A stretch of 64,000 nucleotides of DNA from Streptomyces liliifuscus (lineage in GTDB: Bacteria; Actinomycetota; Actinomycetes; Streptomycetales; Streptomycetaceae): positions 10,788,001 through 10,852,000 of the forward strand of contig NZ_CP066831.1 of NCBI RefSeq assembly GCF_016598615.1, given 5' to 3'. The notes beneath the pieces are model-generated. The model did no database searches. It had not been told where the DNA came from and was given only the letters and a program-made list of their open reading frames with translations. The first letter of the stretch is position 1. Each line of letters opens with the position of its first letter. Shown here piece by piece: positions 43,035 through 51,357 of the stretch. A program made the translations under genes and the position numbers.

Positions 43035-43583
43035 ATGATGAGACAGCCGGATGACACGGAGTCGTTCCTCGACGACTCCCACGGCTTCGACGCGTTCTAC
43101 ACCAGCACGGCCAAGCGGCTGGTCGCCACGGTCTATGCGATGACCGGGGATCTGACGGAGGCGGAGGACGCGGTGCAGGAGGCGTACGTACGCGCCTGGC
43201 AACGCTGGCCGCAGCTGATCCGTGACGGTGACCCGCTGCCGTGGGTGCGTACGGTCGCGATGCGCCTCGCGATCAGCACCTGGCGCCGGACACGCGGGCG
43301 GCTGCGGGCCCAATTCCGGCACGGCCCGCCGACGGACGTGCCCGAACTCTCGGCAGACCGGGTGGCGTTGGTGGCGGCCTTGCGCGAACTCGGCCCGGAC
43401 CAGCGCCAGGCGGTGATTCTGCACCACTTGCTGGATCTCCCGGTGGAACAGGTGGCCCGAGAGATCGGCGCGTCCAGCGGGGCTGTCCGCACCCGGCTCA
43501 GCCGGGCACGCAAACTCCTCGGAGAGCGGCTCGCCGAGGTCGATTCCACTCTCACCGCCAAGGGGGTTGCCGTTCATGACTGA
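43035..43583 (+). CDS. ECF sigma factor, SigE family (Streptomyces type)
   Basis: The 182-residue protein has region 2 (FDAFYTSTAKRLVATVYAMT, GDLTEAEDAVQEAYVRAWQR) and region 4 (LPVEQVAREIGASSGAVRTR), with no extra C-terminal domain, the pattern of small SigE-type ECF factors in actinobacteria. It directs RNA polymerase to a private promoter set. Its stop overlaps the start of the membrane protein by 8 bases, so that protein is likely its regulator. Confidence 0.9.
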   Translation: MMRQPDDTESFLDDSHGFDAFYTSTAKRLVATVYAMTGDLTEAEDAVQEAYVRAWQRWPQLIRDGDPLPWVRTVAMRLAISTWRRTRGRLRAQFRHGPPTDVPELSADRVALVAALRELGPDQRQAVILHHLLDLPVEQVAREIGASSGAVRTRLSRARKLLGERLAEVDSTLTAKGVAVHD

Positions 43584-44268
43584 CGTCGAGGAACTGCTGG
43601 ACGAGACGGTGCTGCGGCTGCCGTCGGCGGCGGAGGTACGCGCACGGGGGACCCGGCGCCGCACCCGGCGCCGGACGACCGCGGCGGTCGCGGCCGTGGT
43701 GGCGGTCGCGCTGGGCGCGGTGCTGGCCGTGCTGCCGGGAGACAAGACGCGGACGGCCCGCCCGCCGAGCACGCCTACGGTCTCGCCGACCGCGGAGCGG
43801 GCGTACGACTTCCAGTACGACAACCCGTACAACAAGAACGGAAAGATCAGGCTCTGGGGCCTCAACCGATTCGCTACACCCGTTGAGGCCGGGTGGGAGA
43901 CGGACCGGAAGCCCATGGACGAGCCCCTGCCGTCGCTGGCCTTCGACCTGCCCTGCGCGTCCGCCCGTGCGGACGGACGGTTCCAGCAGCGCTGGACCGC
44001 CTCCTTCCACGCCGACAACGGGGCAGTGGTTCGCCATCGCTACATGGAATACGACACAAGGGCCCATGCAGGCCGACAACTCGTGACCCTCCGCAGCCAA
44101 CTCGCGGTGTGCGACGTACGACCGAGAATCTGGCTGCCCGGCAAGGTCGAATACCAGGGTGTCGACAAAAAGGGACGGCACTTCGACCTCATCATCGAGT
44201 ACGGCGAACGCTGGATCTCGGTGATCGAACGATCGAACTGGCTGACGTGGGAGAAGCCCAACTCGTGA
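43576..44268 (+). CDS. Membrane protein coupled to the ECF sigma factor, putative anti-sigma partner
   Basis: The 230-residue protein has a short cytoplasmic part (MTDVEELLDETVLRLPSAAE), a very basic TRRRTRRRTT stretch, one membrane segment (AAVAAVVAVALGAVLAVLPG) and an outer domain with two cysteines (FDLPCASARAD, QLAVCDVRP). It is typical of proteins paired with SigE-type factors. No zinc anti-sigma motif is present. Its job as anti-sigma factor is inferred from the overlap only. Confidence 0.65.
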   Translation: MTDVEELLDETVLRLPSAAEVRARGTRRRTRRRTTAAVAAVVAVALGAVLAVLPGDKTRTARPPSTPTVSPTAERAYDFQYDNPYNKNGKIRLWGLNRFATPVEAGWETDRKPMDEPLPSLAFDLPCASARADGRFQQRWTASFHADNGAVVRHRYMEYDTRAHAGRQLVTLRSQLAVCDVRPRIWLPGKVEYQGVDKKGRHFDLIIEYGERWISVIERSNWLTWEKPNS

Positions 44269-44450
44269 CGGCTGCCGGTGCCCCACAGAGGTCGGAGTCT
44301 TGGCTGGGGAGGGCCGCGGATTGCACGGCACCCATCGGCAACGAAAGGGCAGCCGACTTCGTTGGCGGCCCATCAAGAAGGATCGAGGTTGGGCAGGCGA
44401 GCTTGGCAACGGGCGTGCGCCCGCCGTAAGCATGGCCTGTGAGTGAGTGT

Positions 44451-44480
44451 CAATCATTTCGATCCTCGCCGAAATGATTG
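44451..44480. promoter_or_regulatory. Perfect inverted repeat CAATCATTTCG-N8-CGAAATGATTG
   Basis: An 11-base perfect inverted repeat with an 8-base loop, plus a third half-site AAATGATTT at 44501, lies 150 bases before the bacteriocin-like gene. Its AT-rich arms stand out. It could be an operator, or a terminator after the sigma-factor operon. Confidence 0.5.
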
Positions 44481-44629
44481 GCGTTTCCAGGCGCGTCGGC
44501 AAATGATTTCTCTTCAGGTAGACCTGAAGCGCGAAAGAGTACGGAAAGACGCGCCACGGATCGACGGGAAAACCCATCCTGGACGGGCACCACTGGACGG
44601 GTTGTCACACAAACGCGGGGGAGAAGCTT

Positions 44630-45568
44630 GTGACCGAGTGGATATTGGCATTCGACGCCGACTGCCGATTCTGCGAAGAAGTGGTGGATCGGGTTCGCGT
44701 GTCCGTCGACGGCACGTTGACCACCGCGGGCCTCACGGAACCCCGTATTCGCAGCCTGCGCACGCGTGCCCTGGGGGAAGGAGCAGCCTGGGCCCCGACC
44801 CTGCTGGCGGTCAACGGCGACCAGGTGCGGGCCTGGACCGGAACCGCGCTGTCCCTCCGCCTGGCGCGGCTGTTGGGGCCGTCGGACTCGCTGCGGGTGG
44901 TGCGTGCGCTCCGCGACCTCGATGTGCTGCGGCCCCCGAGCCGTCGAGGAATCCTCAAGGCCGTGCCGGGGCTGGCCCTGGGAACGTTCCTGGTCACCGG
45001 AGGTCTCGCAACCTCACCCGCGCAGGCTGTGACCCGCGCCAAGGGCAGCAAGGCGTCGCGATGGGTGAAGGCCAACGTCGACCGGCTGCCCGCCGACTAC
45101 TCCGAGTTCGCCTCCTACCCCGCGGACTATCGGCGCGCCATTTACGGCGCGCTGTCCGCTTCGGCTCGAAGTGATCTGTGGGTGGCGCACTTCGCGAACT
45201 ACCGGAAGACACACCCCGGTCTGTCGGCCGAGCAGTCCACCGTCCTGGACGACGCGACGCGGCTGGCACCGCGGATCATCGCGGGGCGCCAGCAGGAAGC
45301 AGCCGTCGAAGGGCTGGAGACGGCGGCTGTGGCGGCGTTCGGCGAGACCGGGGCACAGGCGGTTCTCATGACGCTGGGCCCTGCCGACACGCAAGGCGCG
45401 GCACCTCGCAGCGATCAGAGCATCCAGGTCATGGACTGCAATTCCCAGTGCGCGGGGAGCGGAAGCTGCAACATGGTGTGCTACTCCCATCCGTGGTGGT
45501 GCAACTGGACCGATTACGGCTGCGGTCCACTGTGGCTGGGACCGTGCAGCGGGGTTTGTGCCCCCTGA
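44630..45568 (+). CDS. DCC thiol-oxidoreductase-like domain fused to a fulvocin C-like bacteriocin domain
   Basis: The 312-residue protein has three parts. Residues 1-100 look like a DCC (DUF393) thioredoxin-like domain with FDADCRFCEEVV (CxxC). Residues 105-130 hold an RR plus hydrophobic segment (RRGILKAVPGLALGTFLVTG) ending ATSPAQA, like an internal export signal. The rest matches fulvocin C-related proteins: a helical propeptide (DRLPADYSEFASYPADYRRA) and a tail with eight cysteines (MDCNSQCAGSGSCNMVCYSH onward, ending GPCSGVC). GTG start follows GGGGGAG. It may fold its own disulfides. Confidence 0.75.
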   Translation: MTEWILAFDADCRFCEEVVDRVRVSVDGTLTTAGLTEPRIRSLRTRALGEGAAWAPTLLAVNGDQVRAWTGTALSLRLARLLGPSDSLRVVRALRDLDVLRPPSRRGILKAVPGLALGTFLVTGGLATSPAQAVTRAKGSKASRWVKANVDRLPADYSEFASYPADYRRAIYGALSASARSDLWVAHFANYRKTHPGLSAEQSTVLDDATRLAPRIIAGRQQEAAVEGLETAAVAAFGETGAQAVLMTLGPADTQGAAPRSDQSIQVMDCNSQCAGSGSCNMVCYSHPWWCNWTDYGCGPLWLGPCSGVCAP

Positions 45569-45589
45569 GAGGGCATCCCTCCACGGAGC

Positions 45590-45812
45590 GCGCGCGTTCC
45601 TGTCTTGCGCGGGCAGTGATGGGGGGGCGACTGGAGCGGTCGTACATGTCGGCCCATCCCTGCAGCCAGTAACGGTCGGCCCACGTGCTGGCGGTGGCGT
45701 GGCTGACCTGGAACCGTTCGGCTGCCCGGCGCAGCCGCCGGCTGTCCTCGACCACGCACCAGGCCAGACGCAGTCCGCCGGTCGGTATCAGCAGGGCATT
45801 GCGGTGGCACAT
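45590..45812 (-). pseudogene. IS481-type transposase N-terminal fragment
   Basis: The minus strand begins MCHRNALLIPTGGLRLAWCV and reads RRAAERFQVSHATASTWADR and YDRSSRPPITARARQ, the helix-turn-helix start of Streptomyces IS481 transposases. The catalytic part is missing; the frame ends in sequence from the neighbouring gene. GAAGGCCCTCACCCACG at 45862 recalls an IS481 end. Confidence 0.7.
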
Positions 45813-45859
45813 GAGGGCCTCCTGCGGTCGGCGGGCGATGTCGCAATCCCCACCGAATC

Positions 45860-46331
45860 CAGAAGGCCCTCACCCACGCAAGACCCGCGTGCCGTCACCA
45901 ACGTGCCCGAACAGCACACCTAAGGGCGTCGAGTGCGACCGGATTGGGCCACGTGCGACGGTCAGCGGCGAGGCGGGAAACGACCGCCCAGTCTCCGCGG
46001 GCACGACTCTTCCCAGGTTCTCTCCGGCACCGCCATCGGGAAGTGGACGTGCGCCTCGGCACGATCGGTACACCCGGCAGCCTTGGCCATACGTTACGGG
46101 CGTCGCGGCACCAACGCCGCGCACATGAAGGCCGAGAACCTCGGACCTGAAGGTCGAGGCCCTCGGACCGGTCCGCGTCAACGCACGGTCGACGTACGGC
46201 TGTTCCTTACCTCACGGGCGTCCTGCGTGACTTCTCCAGGCGCGGTGTCGGCTGAACCTCCGGAGCTGGCGTTGCGTATCAATCCCAGAGGGACAGCTCA
46301 GGTCTCTGCCACGGGACGGAAGGAGAGCGCC
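45860..46331. other. Intergenic region, no gene seen
   Basis: No coding region was recognised in this stretch between the IS481 fragment and the carbohydrate-binding-like gene. The long open frame through it into that gene lacks an early ribosome-binding site. Confidence 0.45.
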
Positions 46332-47174
46332 ATGCCCACACCGCCCGAGTCCGGCTCACCGGACGACCGCCCCGCGCTGGAGCCCATCCGCGTGCTCCGA
46401 CCGCGCCGCACCGACGCGTTGGCTCAACTGCTCGACGAGATACGCCAGGACAAGGATTACCGCAGCCACGAGACCGCGGCCGCACCTGTCCCACACACCC
46501 GGACCGGGGGCGAGACAGCGGAACTCCCGCCTGTCCCCGGCGGCAGTACGAGGGAACTCCCCGCACTCGACAGCGACGCCGGCCCGCCGCCCGTAGGCCG
46601 CCCGCGCCTCGGGCCCGGACAGCGCCGGGCGGCCGTGGTGATCACGGTCGTCGCGGCGGCCGTCGTCGGTTTCGGCTGCGCTCTCCTGATCCCCAGCGAT
46701 ACCGACGCCACCCCGGCCGCACCCTCCGCGGGCACGTCGACCGCCCCGAGCGCGGTCGGGGCCGTCGACATCCTGACCAACCCCGGCTTCGAGTCGGGCA
46801 GCCTCGCGCCGTGGACCTGCACCGGCAACCCGGGTTCGGCCGTCTCCTCTCCCGTCCACGCGGGCTCCAAGGCCCTCCAGGGGACGGTGAGTTCGAGCGA
46901 CAACGCACAGTGCGACCAGACCGTCGCGGTCCGGCCGAACACCACCTACTCACTCAGCGGCTGGATCCGCGGCTCCCACGTCTACCTGGGCGTGAACGGT
47001 GGCGCCTCCACCTGGACCACTTCCCCCTCCGAGTACAGCCCACTGACCGTCTCCTTCACTACAGGCGCCTCCCAGACCAGCGCGACAATCTACGTCCACG
47101 GCTGGTACGCACAGGGCAGGTACTACGCCGACGACATCACCCTGGTCGGGCCTGGTGGCGGCGGTGGCGCCTAA
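46332..47174 (+). CDS. Membrane-anchored protein with a CBM-like jelly-roll domain
   Basis: The 280-residue protein has a polar cytoplasmic part (RVLRPRRTDALAQLLDEIRQ), one membrane segment near residue 100 (AAVVITVVAAAVVGFGCALL), a Thr/Ala/Pro linker, and a beta-sandwich like carbohydrate-binding modules of family 4/9: ILTNPGFESGSLAPWTCTGN, then NTTYSLSGWIRG and YYADDITLVG. It probably binds a polysaccharide at the cell surface. AGGAGAG precedes the ATG at 46332. The last 38 bases overlap the convergent DUF5958 gene. Confidence 0.8.
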   Translation: MPTPPESGSPDDRPALEPIRVLRPRRTDALAQLLDEIRQDKDYRSHETAAAPVPHTRTGGETAELPPVPGGSTRELPALDSDAGPPPVGRPRLGPGQRRAAVVITVVAAAVVGFGCALLIPSDTDATPAAPSAGTSTAPSAVGAVDILTNPGFESGSLAPWTCTGNPGSAVSSPVHAGSKALQGTVSSSDNAQCDQTVAVRPNTTYSLSGWIRGSHVYLGVNGGASTWTTSPSEYSPLTVSFTTGASQTSATIYVHGWYAQGRYYADDITLVGPGGGGGA

Positions 47175-47385
47175 CAGCAGGCGTGTGCGTCGGGCGCAGC
47201 CCGGCATGCCGGATGCTCTCTGGTCCGTCTTCGGTGACAGCGCGGGCTTGTATGCAGTGATGGCGCAGGAAAAGGAGTACCTCAGCCTGCTCCTCCGGGC
47301 CGTGGGTGTCGAACCACTCGATGCCCACTGACATCGGGCGCAGGCCTTGGGCGAGTTCGTTGAGGATGACGTCTCGCTCCGTCAT
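47137..47385 (-). pseudogene. DUF5958 gene, 3'-truncated
   Basis: The 82-residue frame starts MTERDVILNELAQGLRPMSV and continues to DGPESIRHAGLRPTHTPAV, the N-terminal two thirds of DUF5958. The family normally continues for about 40 further residues; here it turns to RRHRRHQARPG and stops, using the antisense of the CBM-like gene's end. It may be nonfunctional. Its ATG overlaps the DUF6000 stop (ATGA). Confidence 0.65.
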
Positions 47386-48014
47386 GATCGGCTCCCGCAG
47401 TCGAGCGAGGCGAAGATCTCAGCGGTCTCGTCGACGAAAGCGCAGAGTCGCTGCACGGCCTGCCGGCAGTTGTGCGGGCCGAGGGCCGCCACGACGCGGA
47501 CTTCGAGCCATCGGTCCCAGGGGCCGCCCGGGGCCAGGAACCGTGTTGTGTGGTCAGAGCCGAGAGCCCCATCGAGGTATAGAAGCGTGCCAAGGACGAC
47601 TGCCTGGTCGTAGTCGAGGTCGGGGCGCGACAGGTAGTGATCAAGGTATGCGCTGAGTAGTGCGGCATCCGCTGCACTGCCGAACTTCGCAAGGGCGACG
47701 CAGTATGCCGCCCCCGCATATGGCCCCTCGCTGGCCAGTAGGAGCCGGCCGATGAGGTCGCGGAACTCGGTCCTGTGGGCCACGGCAACCAGCCAGGCGG
47801 CCGTCTTGCGCTCGCGCCACCCGCCCTCGAAGAGGATGCCGAGCTCCGCCGGAGTGATGTCGTAGGCGGCCTGAGCCAGGTCCCGCACGAACGTGGAGCG
47901 CTCGACCGAACTCAGCCGAAGAAGGCCCCCGCCCAGCCGGAGGTACCGCCGGTCAGGCGTGACGAACCGCCGAACCAGATCCTGCAACTCGGGATCGCTC
48001 TGGACATCACGCAT
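47382..48014 (-). CDS. DUF6000 family protein
   Basis: The 210-residue protein shows RYLRLGGGLLRLSSVERSTF and SEGPYAGAAYCVALAKFGSA and LDYDQAVVLGTLLYLDGALG, the pattern of actinobacterial DUF6000. It is mostly helical with no signal or membrane segment; function is unknown. The ATG at 48014 with AGGA upstream is favoured over 48044. It is coupled to the DUF5958 relic. Confidence 0.75.
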   Translation of the reverse strand: MRDVQSDPELQDLVRRFVTPDRRYLRLGGGLLRLSSVERSTFVRDLAQAAYDITPAELGILFEGGWRERKTAAWLVAVAHRTEFRDLIGRLLLASEGPYAGAAYCVALAKFGSAADAALLSAYLDHYLSRPDLDYDQAVVLGTLLYLDGALGSDHTTRFLAPGGPWDRWLEVRVVAALGPHNCRQAVQRLCAFVDETAEIFASLDCGSRS

Positions 48015-48388
48015 AGCCGCATCCTGGCCCGGGACGGTACGCATGTGCCACAGGTTTGCCGACTGCCTCGACGGACCGTAGTCAGTGGTTCGGAGAAGTC
48101 ACCGGGCCAAAACTGATGGCGCCGGACCAGAGGGCTGGGGCATGGCAGACCTCCGCGAGTGCCCCGGGAACGTCAGTCGTGGGATCTCAAGTTCGGCTGC
48201 GCAAGCTCACTGCCCGCTTCATGTCGACTGCACTCTCCGTGTTCCTCGACGAACTCGCCCACCGCGCACGGCACATCGAACTGGCCGGCGAGCCCTGCCG
48301 CAGTACCTCCCACCTTGTCCGGGGTGACGTCACCCTGCCCGTCTCGCTCTCGACGCGCGCGGGTTAGTGGGTGGGCTAACCTGCGCGC
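48015..48388. other. Intergenic region with a coding-like tail
   Basis: No full gene was found. From about 48222 the plus strand reads VFLDELAHRARHIELAGEPC and runs to a TAG at 48365; it looks like the end of a lost gene, but I cannot name the family. Confidence 0.35.
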
Positions 48389-49021
48389 ATGTGCGGACAG
48401 TTCACCGGTTGGCCGGCGCAGGCCATGGATGTGTTGTGGCAGCTCCAGGGCGAACCAAGTCACGCGACCCGCGAGCGCTGCCGCGCGGACCGCGAACGCC
48501 TGGTGCGGCAGCCGATGATCGCCCTGCTCAACGAGGTCGCGGACACCGACCCCCGGTACGAGGACTTCTCCGTCTGGCACTACCGCACCGACTCCTGGTG
48601 GTGGCAGAACCAGAGCGCGGTGATCCGGCTCGGCCGCAAGATCGAGATCGGTCTCCGGTTCTCCTTGGACGGCCTGCGGATCCAGGGCGCCTGGTGGTAC
48701 CCCGATCCCGGCCAGGTGGACATGTTCCGCAAAGCCGTGGCCTCAGAGGGGAGCGGCCGTGAACTGTCCGCCATCGTCGAGGACGTGCGGAAGAGGGGCT
48801 ACGACATCTCAGGGGACGTGATGAAACGCCCCCCGCGCGGCTATCCGACCGACCACTCCCGTACGAACCTGCTGCGCCACCGTTCGCTGATCGCCGCCCG
48901 TCCCCTCGGCTGCGAGGAGTGGCTGCACACCCCCGAGGCGGTCGACCGGGTCCTCTCGGCCGCCGCCGACCTGGATGCCCTGCTGACGTGGCTGGTCCGC
49001 CACGTGAAGTGCACCGCCTGA
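48389..49021 (+). CDS. DUF2461-like protein
   Basis: The 210-residue protein contains YEDFSVWHYRTDSWWWQNQS, IEIGLRFSLDGLRIQGAWWY and PPRGYPTDHSRTNLLRHRSL, the pattern of DUF2461 (TIGR02453) proteins, which are of unknown function but widespread. No signal or membrane segment. The ATG at 48389 begins the conserved part. It faces a region of gene fragments. Confidence 0.7.
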   Translation: MCGQFTGWPAQAMDVLWQLQGEPSHATRERCRADRERLVRQPMIALLNEVADTDPRYEDFSVWHYRTDSWWWQNQSAVIRLGRKIEIGLRFSLDGLRIQGAWWYPDPGQVDMFRKAVASEGSGRELSAIVEDVRKRGYDISGDVMKRPPRGYPTDHSRTNLLRHRSLIAARPLGCEEWLHTPEAVDRVLSAAADLDALLTWLVRHVKCTA

Positions 49022-49814
49022 CATCACGAGGACGCCACGCGCTCGGAAGGTGATGCGCACCTTCAACACCGACCGGTCGTCCATCGCCCAATAGCCGTCC
49101 GGCACCTCGGCCAAAGGGTTGGCACGGTCGAAGACGGGTCCCGGATTGTGCCAGAGGTGCCATCGGGTCCGGCAGATCCTACTGCTCGGCGCCGATCTGG
49201 ACAGCCGGGCCTTCCGGATGGAGTGGCCCGAGGGTACCCGGCCGTTCGAGCGCGCTGGTTTGCGAGTTGGGCGGGTCGAAGTTCGTGACCCTGCGGCCGC
49301 GTTGGATGCCAGTCGTGACGGCGAGGCGGCCTGGTAGGGCGCTCGGCGAGGGTGTCGTGCAACGTCTTGCGAAGTTGCGGCGAGCAGCGTTCGACTGCGA
49401 TGGCCTCCAAAGTGCCGCCCCAGCACGGGTGGTCCCGGTCCGGGACGTGGTCCAACAGCTTGGTGAGTTGTCCTCTGAGGTGACCGGCGGGCAGGCGCAG
49501 GCAGTGTCTGGCCGTGACCAGCAGGGTGGGCACGGCGGTGGTGACGTACGCATGCTGCGGGACCTGTTCGGGTCCCGGATCCCCTGCACCGCACGGCGCC
49601 CGCGGCCGACGGCGCCCACTCCCTGGTCACCGGCCCGGCCGCGAACTACTCCTTCGAGACGGGCGGACCCGTACGCACTCGGGATCTCCTGAACCTGTGA
49701 TCGCGGGGCACCCGGCACGCTCGGGGAGCACACCCGCGGTCGCCGCACTCCCCGCCCTCGGCCAACCGGCCCTAGGTCAACCCACCCTCGACCAAGGCAC
49801 GACAGCCGGAACCA
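49022..49814. other. Gene graveyard: several short gene fragments
   Basis: No intact gene was found. On the minus strand near 49022-49140 VFDRANPLAEVPDGYWAMDD and SVLKVRITF look like the C-terminus of a zinc-type alcohol dehydrogenase. On the plus strand near 49165-49260 ILLLGADLDSRAFRMEWPEG looks like the core of a PPM1/leucine-carboxyl methyltransferase-like protein. The minus-strand stretch 49340-49533 (LRGQLTKLLDHVPDRDHPCW) also looks coding but was not recognised. Confidence 0.5.
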
Positions 49815-50510
49815 TCACATCCGTATCGCCGCGGGTTCCTCGTGCGCACCGCGTCGAGGAGTCTCGCTCGTCTTGGGGGCGGGTCGCTGCTCCTCGTGCG
49901 ACTCACAGGTCACCAGGAGACCGTTCGGCTTCTCGTTCCGGGTACAGCTGTCGGGGAGTTCAAGCAGGGGCTTGCCGTCTTCGAGCGCGGTGGAGTCGGG
50001 CGCAGCGATGTGATCCGCGGTGCGCACGTCGCCGTTCCGCGTTCCCAGGACGTACACGGTCCTGCCCTTCTTGAGGTCTGCCTTCGTGCCGTCCGCCCCG
50101 GAGTGGATCTCGGTTGCCTCGTCGAGTTTCCAGTTCCACGTGACGTCGCCCTTGCCGCGCACCGTGATCCGGTCCCCGGTTTTCGCGGAGATCTCACCCA
50201 ACTGCCAGGCGAGGAGCTCGGAGCCGCCGCTCTCTCGGGGAAGTGAGAACTCGCCGTGCAGACCTGATGATTCGTCCGAGTCCCCGGCGAGTCCGGCGAG
50301 TTCCGGGAGGAGACCGCGGTAGTCGAAATCGCCGGGCTCCTCGCCGGAGACCGACGCCGCGGCCGGGGCGGAACCGGGTGAACCGTCCGAGATGACGGAC
50401 CCGACGAGGACTATCGCCGCGGCGATCAGCGCGCCCAACCCCAGAAAGACTCCCAGTCGTTTCACGATGGACGGCGACCTTTGCGTGGAGAGTTCGGATG
50501 GTAATGTCAC
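49815..50510 (-). CDS. Membrane-anchored protein with a small beta-barrel domain (DUF5666-like)
   Basis: The 231-residue protein has one membrane segment near residue 30 (LGVFLGLGALIAAAIVLVGS) and an outer part with KTGDRITVRGKGDVTWNWKL and TVYVLGTRNGDVRTADHIA, like the OB-type fold of DUF5666 proteins. The tail has two cysteines and is charged. Role unknown. It is divergent from the two-component system and may be its target. The GTG start is uncertain; a GTG about 45 bases in is an alternative. Confidence 0.65.
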   Translation of the reverse strand: MTLPSELSTQRSPSIVKRLGVFLGLGALIAAAIVLVGSVISDGSPGSAPAAASVSGEEPGDFDYRGLLPELAGLAGDSDESSGLHGEFSLPRESGGSELLAWQLGEISAKTGDRITVRGKGDVTWNWKLDEATEIHSGADGTKADLKKGRTVYVLGTRNGDVRTADHIAAPDSTALEDGKPLLELPDSCTRNEKPNGLLVTCESHEEQRPAPKTSETPRRGAHEEPAAIRM

Positions 50511-50574
50511 TATCTGTACCTCTTCCTTGGTCTGGTGTCGTCCCTATTCTTGAGCGGTGGCTGCTAACACCCCC

Positions 50575-50603
50575 GTTACCAAGCGTGTTATCCCGCTGTA
50601 ATG
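50575..50603. promoter_or_regulatory. GTTAnC-type direct repeats, candidate response-regulator box
   Basis: GTTACC, GTTATC and GTAATG start at 50575, 50587 and 50598, spaced 11-12 bases, between the divergent membrane-protein and response-regulator genes. This is the usual layout of an OmpR-family binding site. Confidence 0.45.
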
Positions 50604-50688
50604 CCGGGTCTCCGGTATCGGTGCACGGTCGGGTACGGGACGGTCGCGCCGACTGCCGCTCGCGCCGAGTGTGTCGAAGGAGAAGGAG

Positions 50689-51357
50689 ATGCGAGTCCTG
50701 ATCGCCGAGGACGAAGAGGACCTCGTCGAAATACTCACTGAGGGGCTGCGCCGAGAGGGCATGGCCGTGGACGCCACCCTCGACGGAACCACCGCGACGG
50801 AACTCCTTGCCGTCAACAGCTACCACGTCCTGATCCTCGACCGGGATCTTCCGGGCGTACACGGCGACGAGATCTGCCGCAGGCTCGTCGCTGACGGTTC
50901 GGAGACACGCATCCTCATGCTGACGGCTTCCGTCAGCACCCATGACCGGGTGGCCGGACTGACCCTGGGTGCCGACGACTATCTCGCAAAGCCGTTCGCC
51001 TTCGCCGAACTGGTGGCCCGCGTACGGGCGTTGGCGCGCCGTGCCCAGCCGCCGATCCCCCCGCTGCTGACCCACGCTGATCTGACACTCGATCCGGCCC
51101 GGCGGATAGTCGAGCGGGACGGACGTCGCATACCCCTCACCCCCAAGGAGTTTGCCGTCCTGGAGACCCTGCTCTCGGCCCGAGGCGCCGCTATCAGCAA
51201 CGAGGAACTGTTGGAGCGTGCGTGGGACGCCCATGCCGATCCGTTCACGAACACCGCGCGCGTCACCATGGTGCGATTACGGCGCAAGCTCGGCCCCCCG
51301 CCTCTGATCGACACTGTCCCGGGTGCTGGTTATCGCATGACGGATGTGGGCGAATGA
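50689..51357 (+). CDS. OmpR-type response regulator
   Basis: The 222-residue protein has a receiver domain (MRVLIAEDEEDLVEILTEGL, phospho-acceptor Asp in LILDRDLPG, Lys in LAKPFAF) and a winged-helix domain (LTPKEFAVLETLLSARGA, with TNTARVTMVRLRRKLG). GAAGGAG precedes the ATG. It is coupled to the kinase by an ATGA overlap. Repeats upstream suggest it acts on its own promoter and the divergent membrane protein, and it may control the nearby biosynthetic genes. Confidence 0.93.
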   Translation: MRVLIAEDEEDLVEILTEGLRREGMAVDATLDGTTATELLAVNSYHVLILDRDLPGVHGDEICRRLVADGSETRILMLTASVSTHDRVAGLTLGADDYLAKPFAFAELVARVRALARRAQPPIPPLLTHADLTLDPARRIVERDGRRIPLTPKEFAVLETLLSARGAAISNEELLERAWDAHADPFTNTARVTMVRLRRKLGPPPLIDTVPGAGYRMTDVGE

